DNA of 64,000 nucleotides from the NCBI GenBank assembly GCA_964019335.1, contig OZ025682.1, positions 310,001-374,000 on the forward strand. The letters are read 5' to 3'. Numbering within the stretch: the first letter of the stretch is position 1; each line of letters starts with the position of its first letter. The translations under genes and the position numbers were made by a program. Positions 33,795 to 43,065 of the stretch are shown piece after piece. Source of the stretch: Diplonema japonicum (Eukaryota; Euglenozoa; Diplonemea; Diplonemida; Diplonemidae). The notes beneath the pieces were generated by a model. The model did no database searches. It was not told where the DNA came from and saw nothing but the letters and a program-made list of their open reading frames with translations.

Positions 33795-34820
33795 ATGCGC
33801 ACCATGTCTGTTGTGATGCTTGCCCTGCTTGCGGGGTCTGCCCAGGGTCTCTCTGTGGAGTACATCAACGCGAACGCCAGGACCATGTTCAAGGCCTTCA
33901 AGACTGACTACAACAAGATGTACACCTCGGTGTCTGAGGAGGAGAGGAGGTTCGCCATCTTCACGGAGAACCTGATGAAGGCCGCCAGGTACGAGATGGA
34001 GCAGACCAACGGCGCCACCTTCGGCGTCAACTCCTTCTCTGACCTCTCTGCTGAGGAGTTCAAGGCCCGCCACAGCCTGAGGGTGCCCAAGAAGACCGGC
34101 CCCCCCGCCGCTCCCGCCACCGCTGGCCCCACCGAGGTGGACTGGAGGACCAAGGGTGCCGTGACCCACGTCAAGAACCAGGCGCAGTGCGGAAGGTATC
34201 AAATTTTTGGAAAGAAAAAAAAAAAAAAAAAAAAAAAAAAAAACAGCTGCTGGGCATTCTCCACCACCGGTGGTATTGAGGGCCAGTGGTTCCTCGCTGG
34301 CAACACCCTGACCTCGCTCTCTGAGCAGGAGCTTGTGTCGTGCGACAATAACGACGACGGGTGCAACGGTGGTCTCATGGACAACGCTTTCAAGTGGCTT
34401 CTGTCCGCGCACACCGGTCAGCTCGTGACTGAGGCCTCGTACCCGTACACCTCGGGTGGCGGCAACAGCGGGTCGTGCCACGACGTCTCCGGCAAGGCCG
34501 TGGGTGCCACCATCAAGGGCTACAAGGACATTGCCCACGACGAGACCTCCATGGCCACCTTCGTCGGTGCCAGCGGTCCCCTCTCCATCGCCGTCGACGC
34601 CCAGAAGTGGCAGACATACACTGGTGGTGTTCTCTCCAACTGCTGCGGTATCTTCGGGTGCCAGCTGGACCACGGTGTCCTCATCGTCGGTTACGCCCCT
34701 GAGTACTGGATCATCAAGAACTCCTGGGGTCCCAGCTGGGGTGAGAACGGTTACATCCGTGTGAAGAGGGGTGACAACGAGTGCGGCCTCAACGAGTCCC
34801 CCTGCACCTCCGAGATCTGA
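33795..34820 (+). CDS. Cathepsin L-like papain-family cysteine protease
   Basis: Secreted or lysosomal C1A peptidase preproprotein, 324 residues, exons 33795-34195 and 34247-34820. Signal peptide at 1-17 (MRTMSVVMLALLAGSAQ). The I29 prodomain has EEERRFAIFTENL and FGVNSFSDLSAEEF. The mature enzyme starts near EVDWRTKGAVTHVKNQ. The intron (51 nt, an A run ending CAG) falls inside the active-site codon run and splicing yields CGSCWAF with the catalytic Cys. The other active-site residues are in LDHGVLIVGY (His) and IIKNSWGPSWGENGYIRV (Asn). The C-terminus is short, without the long extension of trypanosome cruzipain-type enzymes. Likely digests phagocytosed protein. Confidence 0.95.
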   Translation: MRTMSVVMLALLAGSAQGLSVEYINANARTMFKAFKTDYNKMYTSVSEEERRFAIFTENLMKAARYEMEQTNGATFGVNSFSDLSAEEFKARHSLRVPKKTGPPAAPATAGPTEVDWRTKGAVTHVKNQAQCGRYQIFGKKKKKKKKKKNSCWAFSTTGGIEGQWFLAGNTLTSLSEQELVSCDNNDDGCNGGLMDNAFKWLLSAHTGQLVTEASYPYTSGGGNSGSCHDVSGKAVGATIKGYKDIAHDETSMATFVGASGPLSIAVDAQKWQTYTGGVLSNCCGIFGCQLDHGVLIVGYAPEYWIIKNSWGPSWGENGYIRVKRGDNECGLNESPCTSEI

Positions 34821-35261
34821 GCGCTTGTCTTGATCGATTAAAAAAAAAATCTTTTTCTTCTTTCTTTCGCGTCCCTCCCTGCTTTTCTTTTTTTATAGTT
34901 CTTTTCTTTCCCGTGTCACAAGTTACAGAAGAATTAGGGAGAGAAAGGATGAATTGACAGAGGGCGGGGTTCTTTAATGTTCTCTCCTTTTTTTTTCTCT
35001 TTCTTTCTTTCTCTTTTTTTTTTTTTTTTTGCTTCCTTAGGCACAGTTTTTTTTTTTTGTTTCTTTTTTTTTGTTTCTGTTTAATATTTTCGGAGCGTCA
35101 TGGGGGTCAAATCATTGACCCTGACACTCCAAGAAAAGAGTGCTTTTTTCTTATTTTTCTCTTGATGTCCCGTGAAAACCCTTTTATTTTATTTCTGATT
35201 TTTTTTTTTGTTTCTCTCCCCGAACCGAAAACAAAAAAAAGGGGGGGAGGAGAGGTGTGGG

Positions 35262-35298
<37 letters not shown>

Positions 35299-35311
35299 CA
35301 AAACAAAAAAA
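34821..35311. other. Intergenic
   Basis: T and T/C tracts, then a 35-base A run directly before the next start. No gene seen. Confidence 0.65.
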
Positions 35312-36589
35312 ATGCCACAGCGGTCTCCCGCACGAAGGAGAATACCTAAGAGGAGAGCGCCTGTGAGCCCCTCCTCGACATGCGAGGCTTGCCGAGCATA
35401 TTATAAAGAAGAGACACAGCTAGACATGGAACTTGTGGATGTTATGAGAAATTTTCCGGAGCAAATACATCGGCAAGAGGCACAGATCACCAAAATAAAG
35501 CAAACCTGCGACATGTGGGAGGAACAACCACATCCTGCGATTTCGCCGGATATTTTAAAACGACATATGGTTCGGAAGCAGGAGGTGTTGTCGTTGATGC
35601 ACGAAGGGTTGGAGGACGAAATGGTGTGCGCTGAACGGTGGAGAGGCTACCACATCAGAGCGCAAAACCATGCGAAAACAGTAGCGAACAGAACTAGACG
35701 TGGGTCTAACGTTCCGCACGGCAGCCCCAGGCTGTACTCTGACAACGCGGCGAAACAAAAAGAAAAATTAAAACGCAGACGCTCGCTTAAACTCAGCCAA
35801 GCCACAGAGGACAGCACACCCGCCTTCCTCACTAAACTACCAGACGGTACGGTAATCGACGAGTTCCGCGAAGCAGGCCAGTTCAAAAGATACTGGTTCC
35901 ATCAGACCCCGCAACATGAATTCGGATTAAACATTAAAATGGACAGAGTAAACATGGTGGACGCTGCAGAGGCATGTGCCAAGGGCATCAGAGCCAAGCA
36001 AGTGGAACGACTGCAAGCAGAGCATAACGTTTTAACTGCACAGCTTCGCGACGAAGTTGTTCGGATAAGATCGGAATCGCCGACCATCACCAACAGGAAC
36101 ACAAGAATTGTCAGACAGACTGCCAAGGAAAGCGTCGCAGCTAAGATGCTTCTCTACACGGAAAAGGAGGAGGAGGAGGAGGAGGATGAAGGTGATGATC
36201 CCACAATGCCGCCCACCCAGCCTGCTTCAAGAACACTTGGAGACGCTACTTTTTGGAATGCGGCGACGCGTGCCCAGGCGTTCCCTGACAAGCTGTCGAT
36301 CGCGTACCCACCTACGTCGAAGGAAGCGAAGCAGCAATGGTCGCCGGGGCCTGTTGCTATGTCGTCACCCGCGAGGCTGAACCGGCAGCAGCCTTTTTTG
36401 TCGCACAAGGAGTCCATTGTGCGTGAGCCTGCTTCGCCTGCTGTGACGTCGCCCGTCTCGTTCAAGTCCCCACAGACCACCACGGTGAGGAACACAACCC
36501 TCCCCCCCCATCCTCTTGCCGCCGCAGCACATCGATTGCAAAATGCTCAGATGCGTGCGATGAACCACGACATAGTCCCTGCATCGTGA
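35312..36589 (+). CDS. Unknown charged coiled-coil protein
   Basis: Protein of 425 residues starting MPQRSPARRRIPKRR; the frame is open upstream only through Phe and Lys strings, so 35312 is the likely start. The N-terminus is very basic with a CEAC pair. Helical, Glu/Arg/Gln-rich stretches cover about 35-150 and 215-285. A compact middle part, LPDGTVIDEFREAGQFKR with YWFHQT, may be a small folded domain. An acidic Glu run (about 285-297) and a Pro/Ser/Thr-rich tail follow. No family recognised; codon use and lack of stops over 425 codons support a real gene. Confidence 0.7.
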   Translation: MPQRSPARRRIPKRRAPVSPSSTCEACRAYYKEETQLDMELVDVMRNFPEQIHRQEAQITKIKQTCDMWEEQPHPAISPDILKRHMVRKQEVLSLMHEGLEDEMVCAERWRGYHIRAQNHAKTVANRTRRGSNVPHGSPRLYSDNAAKQKEKLKRRRSLKLSQATEDSTPAFLTKLPDGTVIDEFREAGQFKRYWFHQTPQHEFGLNIKMDRVNMVDAAEACAKGIRAKQVERLQAEHNVLTAQLRDEVVRIRSESPTITNRNTRIVRQTAKESVAAKMLLYTEKEEEEEEDEGDDPTMPPTQPASRTLGDATFWNAATRAQAFPDKLSIAYPPTSKEAKQQWSPGPVAMSSPARLNRQQPFLSHKESIVREPASPAVTSPVSFKSPQTTTVRNTTLPPHPLAAAAHRLQNAQMRAMNHDIVPAS

Positions 36590-36724
36590 GGGAGTTCTTC
36601 CCCCCCCTACCCCCCCACCCCCTTTTTTTTCTCCATTGTATTGTATCCATTTAATTAAATTTTTTTTTCTCTTCTCTCTCCGTTCGACGGTTTTTAGGTA
36701 TAATAAAAGTTTTCTTTTTGAAAA

Positions 36725-37267
36725 ATGTCGCAGGTGTCGGCGGGTGGGAGCAGCTATTCAGAGACGTCTGCAAGGATACGCTTGCAAGAAAGGGAGCTCG
36801 AGAGGGAGCTGCTGCACCAAGCTGTACAATTGAAGCGAAGCGAAGAGGCCCTTGGCGACGCCATGCGGGGGAGTGGGTTTGAGGACAACCATAATAGCAG
36901 CGATTGCAATGTGGAGAGCGAACTGCTGGAGCTGGAAGCGTCTCTGGTGAAGGAACGGCAAAGACGGGGAAGCATCAGGGACTCGCATCGCAAGGCCCAC
37001 CATCAGAAGCTGAAAAACCTGGAGGCAATGGTGCGGAATAGCGTCGCCTCCCCAGCTTCTAATGCTTACAGCGAACCCACCGCGACCACTATGGAGAGCT
37101 GTGAGGAGAGCAGTCGAAAACCCAGCTTCACATCCAGACGACCTGTTGTAAGGAAGACCCGAGGCGTCCCAGAAGCGACAGGGTCATCTCTTGAGGGACG
37201 AGTGGAGAAGCTGGAAGAGGAAAACCAAAAACATCGCGACAGACAGTGCACCTGTTGTGTATTATAG
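36725..37267 (+). CDS. Small coiled-coil protein with CaaX box
   Basis: Protein of 180 residues. Two coiled-coil stretches (about 14-45 and 62-100) are rich in Glu, Leu and Arg; residues 105-150 are Ser/Thr-rich. It ends RQCTCCVL: the last four residues, CCVL, fit a CaaX prenylation site, with Leu favouring geranylgeranyl transfer, and two more Cys nearby could be palmitoylated. It therefore probably sits on a membrane as a peripheral coiled coil. No family recognised. It lies only 195 nt before the membrane lipase gene. Confidence 0.7.
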   Translation: MSQVSAGGSSYSETSARIRLQERELERELLHQAVQLKRSEEALGDAMRGSGFEDNHNSSDCNVESELLELEASLVKERQRRGSIRDSHRKAHHQKLKNLEAMVRNSVASPASNAYSEPTATTMESCEESSRKPSFTSRRPVVRKTRGVPEATGSSLEGRVEKLEEENQKHRDRQCTCCVL

Positions 37268-37462
37268 GAGCGAAACATGCATTGTGGAACATGTACATGA
37301 GGAACCCGATATTATTTTCTTTTTTTATTTACACATTTTTAAATCTTTTTTTTCTTTACGCTGTTCGCATCGCCTTACCAATGTACCATGAATCCCGTTT
37401 TGACAGGAAGAGAGGGGAGGTGGGAGGGCCAATAGAAGGGGAGGGGGCGGGGGCCCTGCAAC

Positions 37463-40400
37463 ATGTCGACCCCTCCCCGGCATGAGTCGTCGATATCCCC
37501 CACCACTACACTTCGCGATTTCCCTGCAATGACATTGGAAGGACTGCGGGGTGGGAGAGTGGCTGCCGGGATGATGTCGATAGGGAACATCAAGAGAGAA
37601 AAGGAAAAGGACATCGAGATGATGTTGGAGGAAAAGGAAGAACTCCTGGGGATACTGAGGGTTACGGTCGAGGGCAAGATGATTCATGACCCGGGGCTGG
37701 ACTTCAATACCAAAATGGGGTCAAACGTACCGCGACTAGGGATCGAGGTGGCGAGGAAACGCCCCTCAAATGTGTTAACTGTCTTCTTCACGATCGCATT
37801 GCTCGTGTTTATCGTCGAAACGACGTTTTTTCTCATCACACACGAGCCGCGGTGGACGTGTTCTTCCCTCTGCGGTGGGCCGTGCACCAGCAGGACCCTA
37901 GATGCATCGACAGCTCTCAGCAACTGCAACACATCTGAAATATTTTACAACCTCAACAATGGCACGTTCATTGTTTCCCAAGCTCGCTGCTACCAACACG
38001 GCATCACCGACACCCACTTTGGTTTCAGCACAACCCCTGATTGTTCCTCTATAAACACCTCTATTCCAGCTGCAAACGCGCTGATCCCCCTCTCCGGTAA
38101 AGGGAATCTCCCTTATGTCTACGCCTTTGATGCTCAACTCGATGCTTCGCTGCAACGTTGCACCCCGGAGGCTCAAACGGCATGCTTCTACAATCCCAAA
38201 ATTGCAGCATGGCAGGCGCTCACATGCGCTCCTATGATGCATCTCCCCCCTCAAGGGAATATGTCGCAATATCAGTATTTTGACCTGTCGAGGGTTGTGG
38301 ACGAGAGGGACTCGATTAGGCAGCAGGCGAGGCTTGCGTACGGGGACTGGGCGGAACGGACACAGGGCACAACGTGCACGACGGCGCAGGGCGTGAACCG
38401 TGGGCAGCCGATGCTCGGTTCGACATGGATGTCATGGGAGGTATCGAAGAGGTTCTCAGTGTGGACGAGGTACTTCGTTCTAACCGCACAGATAAAGAAC
38501 GACTACGTTAAAACCACTGAGGCAACACTGTCGGGGATAAACAGAACCGCCAGCTCCTCTCGATGGTCGACCCGCAATCAAATCATCGGAAGGACCATAC
38601 TAGAGGACACGGCAAGCCTCGCCATCGACGTCCTCATCACGTATATGGACGACAAGGTACCGGTGTATGAATCAAGCTTCACGTGGCCGTTAGAATGCAA
38701 TCCAGACGACGAGAGCTGCACTGGGTTCCCTCTAGTAGAGTTAAGAGACACTTCACAGACGTCTTCCTCTTATAACGGGAAAGAAGCCACCGTAACTGTA
38801 AATATCACAGCCCACGCAGATTTAGAACTCTCTTGGGAAGATGTCGAGATCTTCGCGTATTCCGTCAGTGCTCCGTACACTGTTATGGAAGTCACGGTGC
38901 GGTACATTCTGTGCTTGGTCACGGTGGGGTTTCTGTTCTGGTACGTTACACGAATCCGTATCCTCGGGTGGGGCAACCTCCTCCCTGAACAGGTTTGGGC
39001 CGCGCTTCTTATATTCACGATGATTCTCAACCTGAACCCGCTGTTCCTGGTGGTGCTCTTCGACAGGGATTTATCTACGGGGGTCGGGAAGCTAGGGTAC
39101 ATTTTTGAAAACGATTTGTCGTACTATGTGATATACGTGTTCGTGGCGTCGTACGTGGGGATGACGCAGTCGGCGAGGACAAAGGGAGAGACACGAGAGG
39201 TGGCACAGCTCATGTGCACGTGGGACCACAACGTTGCCCTGTCCCGACTATCGATCATCCTGAACACGGGTCTTCTCGTCCTGGCAGTCCTCGGTGTCAT
39301 AGGACGGTACAATGATGGATTTGACTACACAACTCGGAGGGAGTCCGGCTCTACTACGCTGCAGCACGACGGTGCAACATTAATGGCGGTGATCGCCTTC
39401 ACGTACTCCCTCTACGCCGTGTACAGGGCGAGGACGAAACTCCGAAACACACATTACAACTCGTCAAGGAGGAGACAGTTACTTCTGAGGGTTGTGCACT
39501 GGGTCACAACACCGGTTCTTCTCTCGCTCATCACCAGCTATGTTCTGGACACCTTCAGCGACCACATCACCGGGCAGTCCCATGACATCGTAATATCCAT
39601 CGAGGACACTGTGCTGCATCGCAGGTTGATGCCGAGTATTCTTATGTTTGCTTATGTCATCACGATCGGGTTTATCGTGGTGCCCACATCGCCAAGGGTG
39701 AGGCTTCCACACCCAAGCTGGAGGTCGTCGTGGATCGCACAGAAATGGACGCGGCCTATGCTGGAGCGCATCAGGGAGCATTGCAGCCCCTATTATTTCA
39801 CCTCGTTTGAAGAAGAACTGTGCTGGCTGAGCTACCAGAACATCGAGATCCAAGAGGACATCATGGTAGCAGCTGCGCTTGCGATCGTAACATGCGGCGG
39901 TGCTGAGAGTGAGAACAACGAGCCGTTCAACGAAAGCCCGACCGCCCACAATATTTCGGAAAATCTTCGCCAGCACCGGCAGATGTTCAAGGAACCCGTT
40001 ATCCACCCGTTTTCGCTGCAGCTGGCTGCGGAGATGGCGATATTATCCCAAGAGGTGTATTTCAACCCACCGCTGAAGGTCTTGTTGAAAACCTCCCGTC
40101 TCTTGCGGAAGGGTCCCACCCCGGGGTGTTGCGTCATGGCCGCCGCGGCAGTACTTCCAAGAACGCTGGTCGCGAGGACGTTCGCAAATGAAATCCTCGA
40201 GGAACCCGACCACGTTGACCACGTTCTGTTTAAATACCGACAAGACGTTGTGGATGAGTTCGAGAGTGAACAGGCACGGAGCATGGACAGTGTCAGCGAA
40301 GAACCACCCCCAATGAAAAGTCGGAAGCTCTCCGTCATGATCATGGAAGGCGATAAACCAAGGGAGGTCACAGTGGCCTACGAGTCGTCACCCGCTGAGT

Positions 40401-41545
40401 CCGACGACGCTGACAGAGTGGAAATGTGCGATCTTAAAACAGAAGGGTCAACTGTCTCGTCGAAATCCACACCGCGGCGAATGTCAATGCACGTGCCCCC
40501 GATACTGCGTGCGGGGATACGGAAGTGGCTTGGCAACGTGAAGGACACCGTAGCGGCGTGTCACGATGAGTACCGATTTGAAGCGAACTCCAAAGGCTGG
40601 GCGCAGAACATTTCGAGATCCTTCATGGACCTGAACTCATTTGGATGGTCGCTTGGGTATCTTCTGGACAGGAGGGACAACCGTGTCATGATTTGCACGA
40701 AGAATATCTCGGAAGACGACTCCCGCGTGCCTGATTACGACCCGGACTCCGAGACGCAACAATACTGCCCGAGAACACCGCGAGTAGGGGGAACGAAAAG
40801 AAAGGCACACACCGTCAGACAATCGGTCGATTTCAAGATCATCTCAATCGTGTTTAGAGGGACAAGAAACACAAGCAATGTTAAGACCGATTTGTCGATA
40901 CATAGAGAAATCTACGAGGAGATGGCAAACAGGGTGGATGAGGTCAAGTGGTACCAGGAGAACCCCTGCGTCCACAGCGGGTTTGCAAAAACATGGATGA
41001 TGCTGAAAGACGACGTCATGAACGCTTTGGAGAAGGAAATGAACAAGGCGAGCGATGCCAACATCCGTGTGGTGTGTACAGGACATTCTCTTGGCGGTGC
41101 CTTAGCCGTCCTCGCGTCTTACAGCATCCGTAAGGAATACCCGAATCTGTGGGTTTCCCTGTACAACTATGGGACGCCCCGTGTCGGGAATACTACTTTC
41201 TGTCACATGTTCAACAAGCATGTTCCTGATTGCTACAGAATGACACACCCGGCTGATCCTGTTCCTGAACATCCTCCAAAATGTAGTTTCGGGGTGTTGC
41301 CTGCTCGGTACAACCATCCCACCAATGAGGTGCGTGTCGATACCTCTGGGAACATTATGATCAACCCCACAAACGTTGAGAGCCTGTTGTTGGACTCCTT
41401 CCCGTTCTCTCTCTTCGAGCTTTTCGCCACCACGGAGACGATACGGTACGGGCACTCCATGAAGGCTTACAGGACGGCCATACAAAGAACGGCGAACTGG
41501 GCAGGGCACGACCATGGCCTGCAAGCGTCTCTCGACAGATCATAA
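37463..41545 (+). CDS. Multi-pass membrane protein with class 3 lipase domain
   Basis: Single-exon protein of 1360 residues. A first membrane segment at about 102-126 is followed by a 350-residue Cys- and N-glycosylation-site-rich, probably lumenal domain. Then come about seven membrane segments (near 480-500, 510-533, 553-570, 596-614, 641-660, 675-700, 722-742). The cytosolic C-terminal half contains a class 3 lipase fold: FRGTRNTSNVKTDL, the nucleophile elbow CTGHSLGGALAVLASY at about 1203, and YNYGTPRVGN; the catalytic Asp and His would be HPADPVPEHPP and a later His. sn-1 diacylglycerol lipases also join membrane helices to this lipase fold but have four helices and no large lumenal part. 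One segment, a lumenal domain and seven segments is the plan of Wntless/GOST-type proteins; that link is by layout only. Confidence 0.8.
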   Translation: MSTPPRHESSISPTTTLRDFPAMTLEGLRGGRVAAGMMSIGNIKREKEKDIEMMLEEKEELLGILRVTVEGKMIHDPGLDFNTKMGSNVPRLGIEVARKRPSNVLTVFFTIALLVFIVETTFFLITHEPRWTCSSLCGGPCTSRTLDASTALSNCNTSEIFYNLNNGTFIVSQARCYQHGITDTHFGFSTTPDCSSINTSIPAANALIPLSGKGNLPYVYAFDAQLDASLQRCTPEAQTACFYNPKIAAWQALTCAPMMHLPPQGNMSQYQYFDLSRVVDERDSIRQQARLAYGDWAERTQGTTCTTAQGVNRGQPMLGSTWMSWEVSKRFSVWTRYFVLTAQIKNDYVKTTEATLSGINRTASSSRWSTRNQIIGRTILEDTASLAIDVLITYMDDKVPVYESSFTWPLECNPDDESCTGFPLVELRDTSQTSSSYNGKEATVTVNITAHADLELSWEDVEIFAYSVSAPYTVMEVTVRYILCLVTVGFLFWYVTRIRILGWGNLLPEQVWAALLIFTMILNLNPLFLVVLFDRDLSTGVGKLGYIFENDLSYYVIYVFVASYVGMTQSARTKGETREVAQLMCTWDHNVALSRLSIILNTGLLVLAVLGVIGRYNDGFDYTTRRESGSTTLQHDGATLMAVIAFTYSLYAVYRARTKLRNTHYNSSRRRQLLLRVVHWVTTPVLLSLITSYVLDTFSDHITGQSHDIVISIEDTVLHRRLMPSILMFAYVITIGFIVVPTSPRVRLPHPSWRSSWIAQKWTRPMLERIREHCSPYYFTSFEEELCWLSYQNIEIQEDIMVAAALAIVTCGGAESENNEPFNESPTAHNISENLRQHRQMFKEPVIHPFSLQLAAEMAILSQEVYFNPPLKVLLKTSRLLRKGPTPGCCVMAAAAVLPRTLVARTFANEILEEPDHVDHVLFKYRQDVVDEFESEQARSMDSVSEEPPPMKSRKLSVMIMEGDKPREVTVAYESSPAESDDADRVEMCDLKTEGSTVSSKSTPRRMSMHVPPILRAGIRKWLGNVKDTVAACHDEYRFEANSKGWAQNISRSFMDLNSFGWSLGYLLDRRDNRVMICTKNISEDDSRVPDYDPDSETQQYCPRTPRVGGTKRKAHTVRQSVDFKIISIVFRGTRNTSNVKTDLSIHREIYEEMANRVDEVKWYQENPCVHSGFAKTWMMLKDDVMNALEKEMNKASDANIRVVCTGHSLGGALAVLASYSIRKEYPNLWVSLYNYGTPRVGNTTFCHMFNKHVPDCYRMTHPADPVPEHPPKCSFGVLPARYNHPTNEVRVDTSGNIMINPTNVESLLLDSFPFSLFELFATTETIRYGHSMKAYRTAIQRTANWAGHDHGLQASLDRS

Positions 41546-41904
41546 AACGATTTTTTTTTCCTCTTTTTCCGTAAGGGTTGACATCCTTTTTTTTTTCTCT
41601 TTTTTTTGTGGCGAGGGAGTAGTGGAGAGGTGATGAGGTGGCGGGCTGCGCTGCGGTGCGGTAGAGGGGACATCCGTGTCGGCTACACGAAGAAGACGTT
41701 ACGATTGGTGTCGACAAGAACGCGATGAGAATCAAGCGGATCCTAGATGCACTGCAGGCGACATGGCAGAGGGAAAAAAGAGGCGCGCTTTTACGGCGCA
41801 GTCATGCAAGAAGGTGAGATCACTACGATACGGTGGGCGGTGGGTAGCAGAACGCCCCCAAAAGAGGGAGCATCGCAAGGTAGGCACGCCACTGCGGTGA
41901 GCGT

Positions 41905-41933
41905 TGCTAACCACTTCGTTTCCTTTCGTAGTG

Positions 41934-41945
<12 letters not shown>
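41905..41945 (+). repeat. GCTAACCACTTCG dispersed repeat, copy 2
   Basis: TGCTAACCACTTCGTTTCC, then TAGTGAATTTTTTT. The ends match 23671-23712, with a variable middle. Confidence 0.5.
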
Positions 41946-41966
<21 letters not shown>

Positions 41967-42690
41967 GAAAAACTAGTTCTCACATTTCTCCTGGGAGTGT
42001 GATGGACACGGAAGAAGAAGAAGAAAAAAAAAATAAAAATAAAAAATTAAAAAATAAAAAAAGACGAATGAATGTGGTTCTGGTCGTAAGGTTGCCACCT
42101 TATGGTTTAAAAAAAAAAAAAAAAAGCGGCTGTTTCTTTACTTTATTCTTGTGTATTTTTCTCGAAGGGGGGCGGAAAGAAAAACTTCCCCACCAGCTTC
42201 TGTTCCCCGCCATATATGATAAAAGTCGGTGTAAAGAGCCACACACGCACCTCTGCGTCTTTGCTGGTACGGGGTGCACATCGACCTTATCGGGTGGTCC
42301 CTCCTTCCCTATTCCTTCCTTTTCCCTCCAATCTCGATTTGTTCAGTTTTCTTTGGGCGAGACATTTTCTCTCCCTTACCTTCTTTTCATTTTGTTATGT
42401 CAATTACCCCCCCCCCCCCCCCCCCCCAAGTTGGTGGCTGTAAAGAAAGAATAGAAGAAAAAAAAAAGAAGGGAAAAGAAAAAAAAAAAGTAGGTAGAAC
42501 AATATAGTTAGTATCCTTTTCGTGATAGCAATTTTTTCTTGTCAGTATTGCGCACATATAAAAAAAAAAAAAAAAAGAATCCCCTCCCATCGCTTTTTTA
42601 AGAAAGATGGGCAACAATAAAAGTTTCTCTTTAAAAAAAAAAAGAAAATAAAAATGGGAATGAAGCCCCCCCCCCCCCCCCCTCTTCCTT

Positions 42691-42740
42691 TATTTTGGCG
42701 ATCCTGCCACATACTGCAGGTCCCCAATGACACGTTTCTT
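42691..42740 (+). repeat. Dispersed hairpin element, copy 3
   Basis: GGCGATCCTGCC, ACATACT, GCAGG, then TCCCCAATGACACGTTTC and a T run. The stem CCTGC/GCAGG is complete as in copy 2. Confidence 0.55.
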
Positions 42741-42903
42741 TTTTTTTTTTGCCTTTTATACAGTCAAACACGCGTTGCCAGAGGGAGGGGGATAAACTAT
42801 TTTTGTATGGAAAAAGAATTCCCTTGTATTCATTTATTTCCCTGAAACAATGAGTAATCTACATGTGGACACTAATTGTGCGAATGAGAGGAGACATACG
42901 TAG

Positions 42904-42905
<2 letters not shown>

Positions 42906-42935
<30 letters not shown>
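42906..42935. repeat. CA dinucleotide microsatellite
   Basis: About fifteen uninterrupted CA units. Confidence 0.95.
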
Positions 42936-42938
<3 letters not shown>

Positions 42939-43065
42939 CGCTTTCTTACATTTGATGGGATCAAGAAGCCGCACGCCTAGAGGACGTAGGTGCACTTCTG
43001 CCTATTCTATATTCTTTTTTTCTCCCCTATCACCGCGTGTTGCCCCACCCAGGTTTTTATGTTAT

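Larger units (their letters stand above)
41546..43065. other. Intergenic with repeats and CA microsatellite
   Basis: A GC-richer stretch at 41625-41900 has short open frames, one of them giving NAMRIKRILDALQATWQREK, but no clear gene. Copies of the GCTAACCACTTCG repeat (41905-41945) and the hairpin element (42691-42740) follow, then a CA repeat. Confidence 0.55.

Noticed and set aside
41676-41900. Basic open frame in the gap after the lipase
   Set aside because: No domain, several equally open frames overlap, and no clear start context. Listed only as a GC-richer stretch.
42751-42775. GCCTTTTA sequence resembling the U5 snRNA loop
   Set aside because: No flanking stem or Sm site; short T-rich matches are expected by chance here.
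42906-42935. Tandem repeats as a CRISPR array
   Set aside because: Simple CA microsatellite without spacers, in a eukaryotic setting.
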